NCBI GenBank assembly: GCA_045654245.1
Contig: JAZOMX010000023.1
Location: 42,346 to 106,345, forward strand
Length of the DNA stretch: 64,000 nucleotides
Direction: 5' to 3'
Origin: UBA10677 sp045654245
Lineage (GTDB): Bacteria; Bacillota; Clostridia; Christensenellales; Pumilibacteraceae
This document shows, one piece after another, positions 1 through 8,650 of this stretch. The notes beneath the pieces were generated by a model that saw nothing but the letters and a program-made list of their open reading frames with translations, did not search any database and was not told the origin of the DNA. A program made the translations under genes and the position numbers. The first letter of the stretch is position 1; each line of letters begins with the position of its first letter.

Positions 1-81
1 AGTTGGCGGTAGAATGAAGGGAGCATACGCGCAACGAACAGAAGGTAAACCAAACACGGTAAGAGGATATTTTCCCCTACG

Positions 82-133
82 GTCGAGGAGCCCCCACGGG
101 CGTAATTGTCGAGGAGCCTCGACGGGCGTAATT
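82..133. repeat. 26-bp tandem repeat (2 copies) upstream of murI
   Basis: Two adjacent 26-bp units begin gtcgaggagcc and end acgggcgtaatt, at 82-107 and 108-133; they differ only in a few central bases. In the second unit GTCGAGG and CCTCGAC form a 7-bp stem with a 2-base loop (108-123). One plus frame is open from the window edge to a stop near 166, so this could be the tail of a gene lying outside the window, but its translation matches no family I know. Function unknown. Confidence 0.6.
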
Positions 134-183
134 ATAGTGCGTTTTTTATTAACGGTATAGCAAAATCGCTCATATAATAGAGT

Positions 184-894
184 ATGAAAGACGGAGCGAT
201 TGGAATTTTTGATAGTGGAGTGGGCGGGCTCAAGATTATGAGCGCAATAAAAAAGGTGATGCCCAGCGAGAAAATTATTTACGTTTTCGATAGAAAGCAC
301 GCGCCTTATGGAACTCGTAGCGATAGGTACATAAAAAAACGCGCTCGAAAGGTGTGTTCCTTTCTTGCTTTGCGTGGAGTAAAAATGCTCGTCGTTGCGT
401 GCAATACCGCTACTGCTACGACAATCGAGAGTTTGCGTAAGAAGTTTTCTATTCCGATTATCGGCGTAGAGCCTCCCGTAAAGCAAGCGGTTGAAACGGT
501 TAAAGAGGGTAAGGTTTTGCTCTTATGCACCGTCGCTACCGCGCGCCAAAAAAGAATAAAGGCTCTTATTGAAAAGTACGGCGAGGGCAGAGTGGAAGTT
601 TTGGCTTTACCTAACTTGGCGAGCAGAATAGAAGAAAAATTTTCCGACCTAACTTCGCTTAAAAAAGAGGTTTTTTCTTCCCTTGCTCCTTATAAAAACG
701 CAGGGATAACCGCAGTTGTTCTAGGCTGTACGCACTACTACCATATTAAAGGGCAAATAAGCGAGTTTTTTGCTGACAAGGCTACCGTTTTTACGGCGGA
801 AGAAGGCGTGGCGAAAAGGGTTAAGGAAGTGCTGATAAAAAACGGGGAGTTAAAGAGTGACGGAGCGGGGGGAATTAAGTATTTTTATTTGTAA
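184..894 (+). CDS. murI: Glutamate racemase
   Basis: Interconverts L- and D-glutamate in the cytosol to supply D-Glu for peptidoglycan. The 236-aa protein opens with the family signature IGIFDSGVGGL (Asp10). It carries both catalytic cysteines, Cys73 in ACNTAT and Cys182 in LGCTHY, so the two-base Cys/Cys mechanism is intact. It is slightly shorter than the usual 255-270 aa, mostly at the C-terminus. The start is fixed by the N-terminal motif, because a stop codon lies immediately upstream in frame. No Shine-Dalgarno sequence is visible; a TATAAT at 173-178 sits only 5 bases before the ATG, so the mRNA may be leaderless. A terminator follows at 945-972. Confidence 0.95.
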   Translation: MKDGAIGIFDSGVGGLKIMSAIKKVMPSEKIIYVFDRKHAPYGTRSDRYIKKRARKVCSFLALRGVKMLVVACNTATATTIESLRKKFSIPIIGVEPPVKQAVETVKEGKVLLLCTVATARQKRIKALIEKYGEGRVEVLALPNLASRIEEKFSDLTSLKKEVFSSLAPYKNAGITAVVLGCTHYYHIKGQISEFFADKATVFTAEEGVAKRVKEVLIKNGELKSDGAGGIKYFYL

Positions 895-944
895 AATAAA
901 AGTCTCGTTTTTTAAGCAAAAGAAATTATAAAAAATATATCTTA

Positions 945-972
945 AAATCAATCAAAACGATTGATTTTTTTT
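945..972 (+). terminator. Intrinsic terminator after murI
   Basis: AAATCAATC and GATTGATTT form a 9-bp stem with a 5-base loop, followed by a T run. The 3' arm overlaps a possible -35 (TTGATT, 961-966), which with TATAAT at 985-990 (18-bp spacer) would form the promoter of the next gene. Confidence 0.75.
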
Positions 973-1017
973 CGTGCTTGGTATTATAATATGCGTAGAA
1001 GACAAAGGAGTGGCTTT

Positions 1018-2382
1018 ATGGCTAAAAGTAGAGATTTTACACAAGGACCTATACTTAAAAATATTATACTTTTTGCAATTCCGCTTTGTGCGATGGGGCT
1101 ATTGCAACTCCTTTTTAACGCCGTTGACCAAATCGTAATCGGACGGTATTCGGGAACGGAAAGTTTGGCGGCGGTGGGAAGTAACGGCGCTCTCATTACG
1201 CTTATTCTTAACGTCTTTATCGGCACGAGCGTTGGCGCAAACGTCGTTATGGCACGAGCAATCGGCGCAAAAGACGAGAAAAAGGCGCAAAGAGTATTAC
1301 ATACCTCGCTACTATTTTCGCTTATCTGCGGTCTAACGCTAGGACTGATTTGCTTTTTTATGGCTCGCTCGTTTTTAACTTGGGTAAACTGTGACGAGGC
1401 GGTAATAGGCAAGGCGACGCAATACCTAAAAATTTATTTTTTGGGTGTTCCGGGAACGCTAGTTTACAATTTCGGAGCGGCGATACTTCGAGCAAACGGT
1501 GATACTCGCCGTCCGTTTATTTTCCTAGTAATTGCCGGCGTTTTAAACGTTTTACTCAACCTCTTGTTCGTAGTAGGGTGTAATCTTGACGTGGTGGGCG
1601 TTGCTCTCGGTACGATAATTTCGCAATACGCGTCGCTAGTTTTGCTTGTAATTTGCTTGCTTAAAGAAAAAGGCGTTTGTAAATTATCGATAAAAAAATT
1701 GCATCTGCACAAGAGCGAACTTTGGGAAATCGTTTCGCTCGGCGTTCCATCGGGGCTTAACGGTGCGTGTTTTTCGCTTGGTAATATCATAATGCAGTCG
1801 GCGGTGAATACGCTCGGCTCGGTTGCTATGGCGTCGGCAAGCGTGTCGGCAACGCTAGACGGAGCGGTTTACTACTCTATGTACGGCGTGGCTCAAGCAA
1901 CGCTGACTTTCGTAGGACAAAACTACGGCGCAAAGAATATCGCTAGAATAAAGAAAGGCGTAATCTCGTGCGCAATCGTAGTAACGGGAGTAGGACTTCT
2001 CTTTACGGGCGCAGAACTATTGTTACTTCGTCCGCTCATTAGTTTGTTTAGTAGCGACGGAGAAGTAATCGAAATGGCAAGAAGGCTACTTATGATTTAT
2101 ATTCCGCTTTATTTTACTTGCGGAATTATGGAAGTTTTGGTTTACGCTTTGCGTGGTCTTGGCTATTCGGTAACGCCCACGATAATATCGATTATTTTCG
2201 TTTGCGGACTTCGTATCGTTTGGACTTACGCCGTGTTCCCTAAATTTTTAACGCTCGCAAGTCTATATATTTGTCATCCTATCGGTTGGTTTTCGTGCGC
2301 ACTATGTAATTTAATCATTTTCATTTTCGTTTATAAAAAAGTAAAGAATAAATTTAGTCTTGAAGAAAAGGATATATCGTAA
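1018..2382 (+). CDS. MATE family multidrug/metabolite exporter (copy 1)
   Basis: A predicted 12-helix inner-membrane cation-coupled exporter of the MATE/NorM (DinF-like) family, 454 aa. The early motif DQIVIGRYSGTESLAAVG and the mid-protein repeat of the same fold are typical. The start at 1018 is chosen because AGGAG (1006-1010) lies 7 bases upstream; an earlier in-frame ATG would fall before the promoter -10. Only 5 bases separate it from a second MATE gene, so the two are probably co-transcribed and may be a tandem duplication. The substrate cannot be told from sequence. Confidence 0.9.
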   Translation: MAKSRDFTQGPILKNIILFAIPLCAMGLLQLLFNAVDQIVIGRYSGTESLAAVGSNGALITLILNVFIGTSVGANVVMARAIGAKDEKKAQRVLHTSLLFSLICGLTLGLICFFMARSFLTWVNCDEAVIGKATQYLKIYFLGVPGTLVYNFGAAILRANGDTRRPFIFLVIAGVLNVLLNLLFVVGCNLDVVGVALGTIISQYASLVLLVICLLKEKGVCKLSIKKLHLHKSELWEIVSLGVPSGLNGACFSLGNIIMQSAVNTLGSVAMASASVSATLDGAVYYSMYGVAQATLTFVGQNYGAKNIARIKKGVISCAIVVTGVGLLFTGAELLLLRPLISLFSSDGEVIEMARRLLMIYIPLYFTCGIMEVLVYALRGLGYSVTPTIISIIFVCGLRIVWTYAVFPKFLTLASLYICHPIGWFSCALCNLIIFIFVYKKVKNKFSLEEKDIS

Positions 2383-2387
2383 AAACT

Positions 2388-3779
2388 ATGGCTGAGAACA
2401 TACGAAAGAGAAACTTGGATATGACTAGCGGACCACTATTTAGGAAAATAGTGTTGTTCGCTATTCCTCTTGCACTATCGAGCATACTACAACTATTTTT
2501 TAACGCTGCCGACCAAATAGTAGTAGGGCAGTTCGCCGGAACGGAAAGTTTGGCGGCGGTAGGTAGTACGGTTACGATTATAAACTTAATAGTAAATATA
2601 TTTATCGGACTTTCGATAGGAAGTAACGTAGCGATAGCCAAAGCAATCGGCGAGCGCAACGACGAGAAAGCGTCTAGGGGAATGCATACGGGCATTTTGC
2701 TAGGTTTTATCAGCGGAATTATCGTAAGCGTAATCGGGTTGATTTTCGCTCGGAGAATACTTGAACTTATGAACTACGACCCCGAAGTTATAGACAAAGC
2801 AACGCTATATCTTCGTATCTATTTTCTTGGTTCGCCCGCTATGCTCGTTTACAATTTCGGAGCGTCCGCTCTTCGCGCAAAAGGCGATACTCGCCGTCCG
2901 CTAGTGTTCTTAACGATATCGGGCGTAATCAACGTTTTACTTAACCTCTTGTTCGTAATATCCTTTAATATGGACGTAGCAGGCGTAGGTTATGCGACTA
3001 TAATTTCACAATACGTATCAGCAATTTGCGTACTAATTTGCCTATTTAGAGAAAAGGATTTTTCCCGTCTTTCGTTTAAGAAAATGCGGATACATAAAGA
3101 AGAATTCTTATTTATATTGCGTATAGGTTTGCCTGCAGGACTAGCAAGTTCAATGTTTTCAATATCTAACGTGATAATGCAGTCCTCGCTTAACAAACTT
3201 GGTAAAATCGCTATGGCGGGACACACGACGGCGACGGGATTGTGCGGTTTTATTTTCGCAGGTATGGATGCGGTTGCCCAAGCCTCCGTAACTTTCGTAG
3301 GGCAAAACTACGGAGCGAAAAAGTTTGATAGAATAAGGCGCATCAATATTTTGTGCGCGATAGCGGTTGGCGTAGTTGGACTTTTTCTCGGTGGAGTTTT
3401 CGTACTATTTTCTTATTTTTTCTCCTCGCTATATACGTCCGACAAAGAAGTAATTAAGTGTAGCATTACGCTTATGAAAATAGTAATGCCGTTTATTTTC
3501 CTATGTGGTATTATGAACGTGTTTAACTCTACTCTTCGAGGAATAGGATATTCGTCCGTTCCAACTTTAATTTCCCTCGTTTGCGTGTGCGGACTAAGAA
3601 TTCTTTGGGTTTATACCATCTTCCCGCTAAAGGGAACTTTAACCGCCTTATACACCGTTCAGCCTATAAGTTGGGCGCTTGCATCTTTGACAGGATTTAT
3701 CATCTATCTAGTTTTAATCAAGCGTAGAGAGAAACAAGTTATGGGAAAAAAGCAAGAAACGGAAGAAAAAACGGCTTAA
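2388..3779 (+). CDS. MATE family exporter (copy 2)
   Basis: A 463-aa MATE exporter that follows copy 1 after 5 bases. The two share long collinear motifs (FNAADQIVVGQFAGTESLAA here, FNAVDQIVIGRYSGTESLAA there, and NFGA.ALRA.GDTRRP in both) but differ over most loops, so the duplication is old or the pair works as a heteromer. The ATG overlaps no strong SD. Residues 1-12 are polar (ENIRKRNLDM), as usual for the cytosolic N-terminus. Confidence 0.9.
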   Translation: MAENIRKRNLDMTSGPLFRKIVLFAIPLALSSILQLFFNAADQIVVGQFAGTESLAAVGSTVTIINLIVNIFIGLSIGSNVAIAKAIGERNDEKASRGMHTGILLGFISGIIVSVIGLIFARRILELMNYDPEVIDKATLYLRIYFLGSPAMLVYNFGASALRAKGDTRRPLVFLTISGVINVLLNLLFVISFNMDVAGVGYATIISQYVSAICVLICLFREKDFSRLSFKKMRIHKEEFLFILRIGLPAGLASSMFSISNVIMQSSLNKLGKIAMAGHTTATGLCGFIFAGMDAVAQASVTFVGQNYGAKKFDRIRRINILCAIAVGVVGLFLGGVFVLFSYFFSSLYTSDKEVIKCSITLMKIVMPFIFLCGIMNVFNSTLRGIGYSSVPTLISLVCVCGLRILWVYTIFPLKGTLTALYTVQPISWALASLTGFIIYLVLIKRREKQVMGKKQETEEKTA

Positions 3780-3816
3780 AAAGTGAAAAGTGGGATTAAA
3801 ACCGCAATATTTGGTA

Positions 3817-3845
3817 TTGCTCACGCATAGAGCGTATGTTATAAT
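3817..3845 (+). promoter_or_regulatory. Extended -10 promoter of the sugar isomerase operon
   Basis: TTGCTC, a 17-bp spacer and TATAAT (3840-3845), with a TGn extension just before the -10. It lies 33 bases before the next ATG, with an AGGAG site between. Confidence 0.6.
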
Positions 3846-3877
3846 AACGTTAACGATACTTTAGGAGAAATAGGAAA

Positions 3878-4714
3878 ATGAAAATTGGCGTAATCGTTGA
3901 ATCGTTTAAAAAAGATTTTTACGAATCAATCAAAGAGGCTAAAAGAATAGGCGCGCAGGGATTACAAATTAGACCAGGTAGAGTTGCGTTTGCTATGGAT
4001 GCTAGCGACGACGAGATTAAAGAGTACAGAAAGATTATCGAGGGAGAGGGGCTTGCCGTATCGGCGCTTTGCGGAGATTTCGGATGCGATATGTATTACA
4101 CGCAAGACCGAGAGCAAATCGACAGACAAAAGAGATTTCTCGATATGGCGAAAGTAATCGGTACGAATATCGTTACTACTCATATCGGCGCTCTTCCCGA
4201 GACTACCGAGTGTATTCAGTACGAGAGTATGTATAAAGTTTGTAAAGAACTTGCCGATTACGCAAAGAGCGTTGACGGACATTTTGCGGTAGAGACCGGC
4301 CCTGAAAAATCAGCGTTACTAAAAGAGTTTTTGGACAACCTCGGCTCTGACGGAGTTGCGGTAAACCTAGACCCAGCCAACCTCGTTATGTGCGCTGGCG
4401 ACAATCCCGTAGAGGCGGTATATAATCTTCGTGATTATATCGTTCATACGCACGCTAAAGACGGCATTATGCTTAACAGTAGCGACACGCATAGAATTTA
4501 CGCGTCCAAGTATTACGGACTAAAGAAATACACGAGAAGAGTTTACCAAGAAGTTCCGCTTGGCAAAGGTCAAGTTAAGTGGCAAGCGTACCTAGACGCT
4601 TTGCGTGATATCGGTTACGACGGATATCTTACGATAGAGCGAGAAGTGGGAGAAAACCCTGCAGCGGATATTGAAATGGCAGTTAATTTCCTAGACGGAT
4701 ACAAGGTGAGATAA
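3878..4714 (+). CDS. Xylose isomerase-like TIM-barrel sugar isomerase/epimerase
   Basis: A 278-aa AP_endonuc_2-type TIM barrel, the fold of sugar phosphate isomerases, inosose dehydratases and tagatose epimerases. Likely metal and acid ligands are visible as TTHIGALPE (~104-112), AVETGPE (~138-144), NLDPANL (~168-174), VHTHAKDG (~190-197) and the C-terminal IEREVG. It heads a three-gene operon with a Gfo/Idh/MocA dehydrogenase (2-base gap) and a nucleoside hydrolase. Pairing with the dehydrogenase is common in polyol and rare-sugar catabolism. The exact substrate is not evident. Confidence 0.85.
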   Translation: MKIGVIVESFKKDFYESIKEAKRIGAQGLQIRPGRVAFAMDASDDEIKEYRKIIEGEGLAVSALCGDFGCDMYYTQDREQIDRQKRFLDMAKVIGTNIVTTHIGALPETTECIQYESMYKVCKELADYAKSVDGHFAVETGPEKSALLKEFLDNLGSDGVAVNLDPANLVMCAGDNPVEAVYNLRDYIVHTHAKDGIMLNSSDTHRIYASKYYGLKKYTRRVYQEVPLGKGQVKWQAYLDALRDIGYDGYLTIEREVGENPAADIEMAVNFLDGYKVR

Positions 4715-4716
4715 CT

Positions 4717-5781
4717 ATGGATAAGATTAAAGTTGCAGTAGTTGGCGTAGGTAATATTTCCCGCCACCACATTGAAGGATATTTAGAAAACGAGAACGTT
4801 GAACTTTACGCTTTTTGCGATATTAGAAAGGCTAGACTTGAGGAAATGGGCGCAAAGTACGGCATAACTAGACTTTATACCGACGAGCAAAAAATGTTTG
4901 ACGAACTGCCTGAAATCGACGCGGTGTCGGTATGTACTTGGAACAACGGACACGCTCCCTGTACGATTATGGCTCTAAAAGCAGGCAAGCACGTTCTTTG
5001 CGAAAAGCCGATGGCTATGAACGCACAGCAGGCTGAAGAAATGCTAGCAGAGGCTAAAAAAGCGGGCAAAAAACTATCAATCGGTTTCGTTCGTCGTTTC
5101 GGTAGAGACGCAAGAATAACCAAGGAATTTATTGAAAACGGACGACTTGGCGATATTTATTATATGAAAGCGTCGTATCTTCGCAGAAACGGTAACCCCG
5201 GCGGTTGGTTTGGAAACAAAGAACTCTCGGGTGGCGGACCGCTAATCGACCTTGGCGTACACGTAATCGACCTAGTTCGATACCTAAAAGGCAACCCAAA
5301 GCCCGTTTCGGCTTACGGCGCAACCTTTACTAAACTTTACGACAGAGAGAACATTAAGACCGGTAAGGCGTACCTCTCGAGCACCGAGAACACTCAAAAG
5401 ATTTGCGACGTAGAGGACCTTGCCTCCGCTATGATTAGATTTGAAGACGGTTCAGTTATGCAAGTCGAGGCGTCGTTCTCGCTTAACACGGGAATTACGG
5501 CGACGGGCGTTTCGCTCTTTGGAGACAAGGGTGGCGTGGTAATCGGTGACTCCGTTAAACTTTACTCCGAAATGGACGATTATCTCGTTGACGTAGCAAT
5601 CGACGGCGAGACGGGATTTGATTTTGTTCCCTCGTTTAGAAGAGAGGTTAATTTCTTCGTTGACGCGATTATCAACGATAAAGACACCTATTCGATAGCA
5701 GAAGACGGCGTTGCTATTATGAAAATTCTAGATGCTATTTACGAGTCGGCGAAAACGGGACACGAAGTAGTTATTAAATAG
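4717..5781 (+). CDS. Gfo/Idh/MocA family NAD(P)-dependent oxidoreductase
   Basis: A 354-aa dehydrogenase. The N-terminal Rossmann fold has VGVGNISRHH (residues ~9-18). The family EKP motif is CEKPMAMN (~94-101) and the C-terminal sheet has the conserved DLGVHVIDLVRYL. It oxidises or reduces a sugar, inositol or glycosyl substrate; which one is unknown. It is tightly coupled to the upstream isomerase and 9 bases before the nucleoside hydrolase, so the three likely act in one sugar or nucleoside salvage route. Confidence 0.9.
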   Translation: MDKIKVAVVGVGNISRHHIEGYLENENVELYAFCDIRKARLEEMGAKYGITRLYTDEQKMFDELPEIDAVSVCTWNNGHAPCTIMALKAGKHVLCEKPMAMNAQQAEEMLAEAKKAGKKLSIGFVRRFGRDARITKEFIENGRLGDIYYMKASYLRRNGNPGGWFGNKELSGGGPLIDLGVHVIDLVRYLKGNPKPVSAYGATFTKLYDRENIKTGKAYLSSTENTQKICDVEDLASAMIRFEDGSVMQVEASFSLNTGITATGVSLFGDKGGVVIGDSVKLYSEMDDYLVDVAIDGETGFDFVPSFRREVNFFVDAIINDKDTYSIAEDGVAIMKILDAIYESAKTGHEVVIK

Positions 5782-5790
5782 GAGATGATT

Positions 5791-6708
5791 ATGACGCAAT
5801 CGCAATATGAAAAGAATTTGCTTTTCCCAGAGGGAAAGGTTGACGTGGTGCTAGATACCGACGCTTTTAACGAGATTGACGACCAGTACGCAATTTCGTG
5901 GTTACTTCGCTCTAGTGATAAAATTAACCTAAAAGCGCTCTACGCTGCGCCCTTTCACAACGAATTATCGTCGGGACCAAAAGACGGTATGGAGAAGAGT
6001 TACAACGAGATTTTCAAATTGCTTAAACTTGCAAAGCGCGAGGATATGGCGGAGAATACTTACAAGGGTTCTGATTCGTACTTAATAGACGAGAAAACGC
6101 CCGTAATTTCTCCGGCGTCGCAAGACCTTGCTCAAAGGGCGATGGCGTATTCGCCCGAAAAACCACTCTACGTTCTCGCAATCGGCGCGATTACCAACGT
6201 GGCGAGCGCACTCTTAATCAATCCTGCGATAGCCGAAAAAATCGTCGTTGTTTTCCTCGGCGGACACGGGCTTGACTTTACGGACAATAGAGAGTTCAAT
6301 ATGCGCCAAGACGTGGCAGGAGCAAGAGTTGTTTACGGTAGCGGATGTCCGCTCGTAGTTCTTCCTTGCGTGCCCGTAGTTAGTAATCTTAGCACCACCG
6401 AACCCGAACTTCGTTCGTGGCTAGTAGGTAAGGGCGACCTTGCGACTTACCTTGCCGAAAACACGATTAGAACGGCGGAAACTTACGCTAAGGGAAAAGT
6501 TTGGTCGAGAGTTATTTGGGATATTTCCGCCGTAGCGTTCGTTTTGGGCGCTGGAAAAAATTATATGCGAGTTAAACAAATCCCCTTGATTATGCCGGGA
6601 TACGACCATCAATACGAGCAAGGGGTTTCGGATAGAAAGATTTCCTACGCTTGCTACGTGAACCGTGATAAGATTTTCGGCGACCTTTTCTCGGCGCTTA
6701 TCGACTAA
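5791..6708 (+). CDS. Inosine-uridine preferring nucleoside hydrolase family protein
   Basis: Cleaves the N-glycosidic bond of ribonucleosides (IUNH family), 305 aa. The calcium-binding N-terminal signature appears as DTDAFNEIDDQYA (~22-34), and TNREF-type residues occur as DNREFN. The start at 5791 is preferred over the ATG at 5785 because the latter abuts GGAG (5781-5784), which leaves no spacing. The last sense codon GAC and the stop straddle the left end of the integrated element. Without the element the predicted C-terminus would be ...SALIDFV instead of ...SALID. Confidence 0.9.
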   Translation: MTQSQYEKNLLFPEGKVDVVLDTDAFNEIDDQYAISWLLRSSDKINLKALYAAPFHNELSSGPKDGMEKSYNEIFKLLKLAKREDMAENTYKGSDSYLIDEKTPVISPASQDLAQRAMAYSPEKPLYVLAIGAITNVASALLINPAIAEKIVVVFLGGHGLDFTDNREFNMRQDVAGARVVYGSGCPLVVLPCVPVVSNLSTTEPELRSWLVGKGDLATYLAENTIRTAETYAKGKVWSRVIWDISAVAFVLGAGKNYMRVKQIPLIMPGYDHQYEQGVSDRKISYACYVNRDKIFGDLFSALID

Positions 6709-6719
6709 AAAAACAAAGA

Positions 6720-6761
6720 AAAAAAGAACGCTCTTAAAAGGGTGTATTTCATAGGGATTTT
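6720..6761 (+). repeat. Left terminal inverted repeat of the element
   Basis: Begins AAAAAAGAACGC and continues through GGGTGTATTTCATAGGGATTTT. About 32 of 42 positions match the reverse complement of 14792-14833. A further partial inverted copy of its inner half lies at 6771-6792 (AAAATC...GAATACAC), so the left end can also fold on itself. Confidence 0.7.
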
Positions 6762-6815
6762 GAAAAACAAATAAAAATCAATAGGAATACACTATTTCGG
6801 GTGAATCAAAGAAGC

Positions 6816-6846
6816 AGAACTTGGATTTAAGCTCCAAGTTCTTTTT
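6816..6846 (+). terminator. Intrinsic terminator inside the left end of the element
   Basis: AGAACTTGG and CCAAGTTCT form a 9-bp stem with a 9-base loop and a T5 tail. It would stop transcription entering from the chromosomal operon, insulating the cargo. Confidence 0.8.
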
Positions 6847-6886
6847 CTATGCACAAATATCTTTTAAGCTGAAACAACAAAATGTA

Positions 6887-6993
6887 TCAAAATAAATCTA
6901 TAATTCTATTGATACAGACGCCATAATTGCTTGACATTACTTTTAATATGTGTTATAGTTATTGTGTCAAAATAGAAACATAACCCTATTGAT
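6887..6993 (+). promoter_or_regulatory. Cargo promoter flanked by two copies of a 27-bp operator
   Basis: The promoter is TTGACA (6931-6936), 17 bp, TATAGT (6954-6959). Two matching sites, 6887-6913 and 6967-6993, share TCAAAATA at one end and CTATTGAT at the other with ATAA in the middle; both contain a TCAA/TTGA dyad. One lies upstream of the -35 and one from the start site into the leader. This is the arrangement expected for repression by a looping or multimeric regulator, perhaps the product of the second cargo gene. Confidence 0.65.
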
Positions 6994-7009
6994 TTATTGA
7001 GGAGATTAT

Positions 7010-7867
7010 ATGATAGACTTTTCAAAATACGAAAGAACTAACACATATTATGGTGGAACAGAACGTAAATTTGGCGTAAATGTTGACGGCTTTGAATATA
7101 TGATTAAATTTCAAAAGCAAACAAAATTCGGTGTAAAACGTCTTAATCACATCTCTGAGTACGTCGGCTCGCATATTTTTGAGTTGCTTGGCTTTGAAAC
7201 GCAAGACACCTATCTTGGATTATACAATGGCGAGCAAGTTGTGGCGTGCAAAAATTTTATTAACGGCGAAACGCAATTCGTTCCCTTTAATGATGTTGGC
7301 GAAAGTTCTCTTGAACAAGATAAGGAAACCTATCAATATTCTTATCAAGATATAATGCAAATGCTTCGAGATAATGTAAAACTTACAAACGTTCAAGAAA
7401 CGATAAGTATGTTTTGGGATATTTACGTTGTAGACGCATTAATTGGCAACTTTGATAGACACGGTGGGAATTGGGGATTCTTAAAAAAGAACAACAAATA
7501 TACACTTGCCCCCGTTTTTGACAATGGCTCATCACTTTATTCTCAGCTTGTAGATGATGATATGATGAAACAAATTATGCAGTCGGAAGAAATGACAAAC
7601 GAAAGGATTTATAAATTCCCCACGTCGCAAGTCCAATTAAACGGCAAAAAGAGTTCTTATTTTGAAGTAATCAATTCATTAGAGTTTAAGGAATGTAATG
7701 AAGCGGTTATAAAAATATGCGAAAGATATTCGCAAGAAAAAATCGACGAATTGATTGACGAAACCCCGTTTTTAACCGATACTCATAAAGAATTTTACAA
7801 ATATATATTAAGACAAAGATTTGAAAAGATATTGCTCCCCGCTTACAAGAAATTAACGGAGAAATAA
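7010..7867 (+). CDS. HipA/CtkA-like Ser/Thr kinase domain protein
   Basis: A 285-aa protein resembling the C-terminal kinase half of HipA toxins and the stand-alone CtkA kinases. The catalytic loop reads GNFDRHGGNWGFL, with Asp149 and Asn154. The metal-binding DFG-like segment is APVFDNGSS with Asp171. The N-terminal segment (GGTERKFGVNVDGFEYMIKF) would be the P-loop and lysine region. HipA kinases phosphorylate tRNA synthetases or other proteins and are often toxins; the target here is unknown. No HipB-like XRE antitoxin is adjacent. The next gene, one base away, encodes an HTH protein that may take that place. GGAG precedes the start. Confidence 0.8.
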   Translation: MIDFSKYERTNTYYGGTERKFGVNVDGFEYMIKFQKQTKFGVKRLNHISEYVGSHIFELLGFETQDTYLGLYNGEQVVACKNFINGETQFVPFNDVGESSLEQDKETYQYSYQDIMQMLRDNVKLTNVQETISMFWDIYVVDALIGNFDRHGGNWGFLKKNNKYTLAPVFDNGSSLYSQLVDDDMMKQIMQSEEMTNERIYKFPTSQVQLNGKKSSYFEVINSLEFKECNEAVIKICERYSQEKIDELIDETPFLTDTHKEFYKYILRQRFEKILLPAYKKLTEK

Positions 7868-7868
7868 A

Positions 7869-8648
7869 ATGAGAAAGTTAACCACAATGGGCTTTATCTG
7901 TCTTGAAGACGATTATAAGTTCATTTACAAAATTGCTAAAATTGAATATGAAGAATGGGAAGACGGTGCATTTAACTATATATTCCGTCCATTTTATAAC
8001 GTTATTGATATGTTGCCTGACCACTTATTTCAGGGCATTCCCGGACTTGATTTGAGTTTGAAAAGAGCCGTATATGAACGTAAGAATATAGTTCCCACTT
8101 TTATTGCGGAAAGAACGCCAAGTGAACATCGTGAAGATTTGTGGGCGTTGATGGAAGAAAGCGGTATGCAAGCATTGAACCGCTTAGAATGGCTCATTAA
8201 AACAAACAAGAGATATTCAGGCGATAGATTTTTCGTTATGCCTTTTGACGGTAAAGATGCTGTTAGTTATAAAGAGCGCTCTATGTACGATTTGGTAAGA
8301 AGGTCGGATAGTCTCAATAAAAAATTGCTTGAAATTATTTGCTTTGGCGATTATCTTTATGCTGATGATATTATAATAGACGACAAATCTCGCCTTTACT
8401 ATTACAGACTTTTGATGCCGATGTATATCCGTGAATTTGAGCGCAAAAAAAGGCTTAGAATGCGCGGAATAGAAAAAGCGAAAGAACAAAACGTTTATAA
8501 AGGTCGTGGACAAATAAAACTTGACCCCTTACTCTTTGATAGAGTTGCAAATGATTATTTGAACGGAAAAATATCCGCCGACCAAGCGTCTTTGATATTA
8601 AAAATAAGTAGAGCAACATTTTTTAGAAGATTAAGGGAAAGAAAATAA
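7869..8648 (+). CDS. Protein with C-terminal resolvase-type HTH, partner of the kinase
   Basis: 259 aa. Residues ~195-259 resemble the linker helix and DNA-binding HTH of serine resolvases/invertases (RMRGIEKAKEQNVYKGRG, then KISADQASLILKISRATFF). The N-terminal ~190 residues have no resolvase catalytic Tyr-Arg-Ser motif and match no family I can name (conserved-looking segments FRPFYNVIDMLPDHLFQGIPG and FIAERTPSEHRED). It starts one base after the kinase stop, so translation is probably coupled. I infer a DNA-binding regulator or antitoxin that borrowed a recombinase HTH. It could bind the duplicated 27-bp sites upstream. Confidence 0.6.
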   Translation: MRKLTTMGFICLEDDYKFIYKIAKIEYEEWEDGAFNYIFRPFYNVIDMLPDHLFQGIPGLDLSLKRAVYERKNIVPTFIAERTPSEHREDLWALMEESGMQALNRLEWLIKTNKRYSGDRFFVMPFDGKDAVSYKERSMYDLVRRSDSLNKKLLEIICFGDYLYADDIIIDDKSRLYYYRLLMPMYIREFERKKRLRMRGIEKAKEQNVYKGRGQIKLDPLLFDRVANDYLNGKISADQASLILKISRATFFRRLRERK

Positions 8649-8650
8649 TT

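Noticed and set aside
2..166. Open plus frame at the window start, possible end of an upstream gene
   Set aside because: Its second half is the translation of a tandem repeat and nothing family-like is visible; too little sequence to support a gene.
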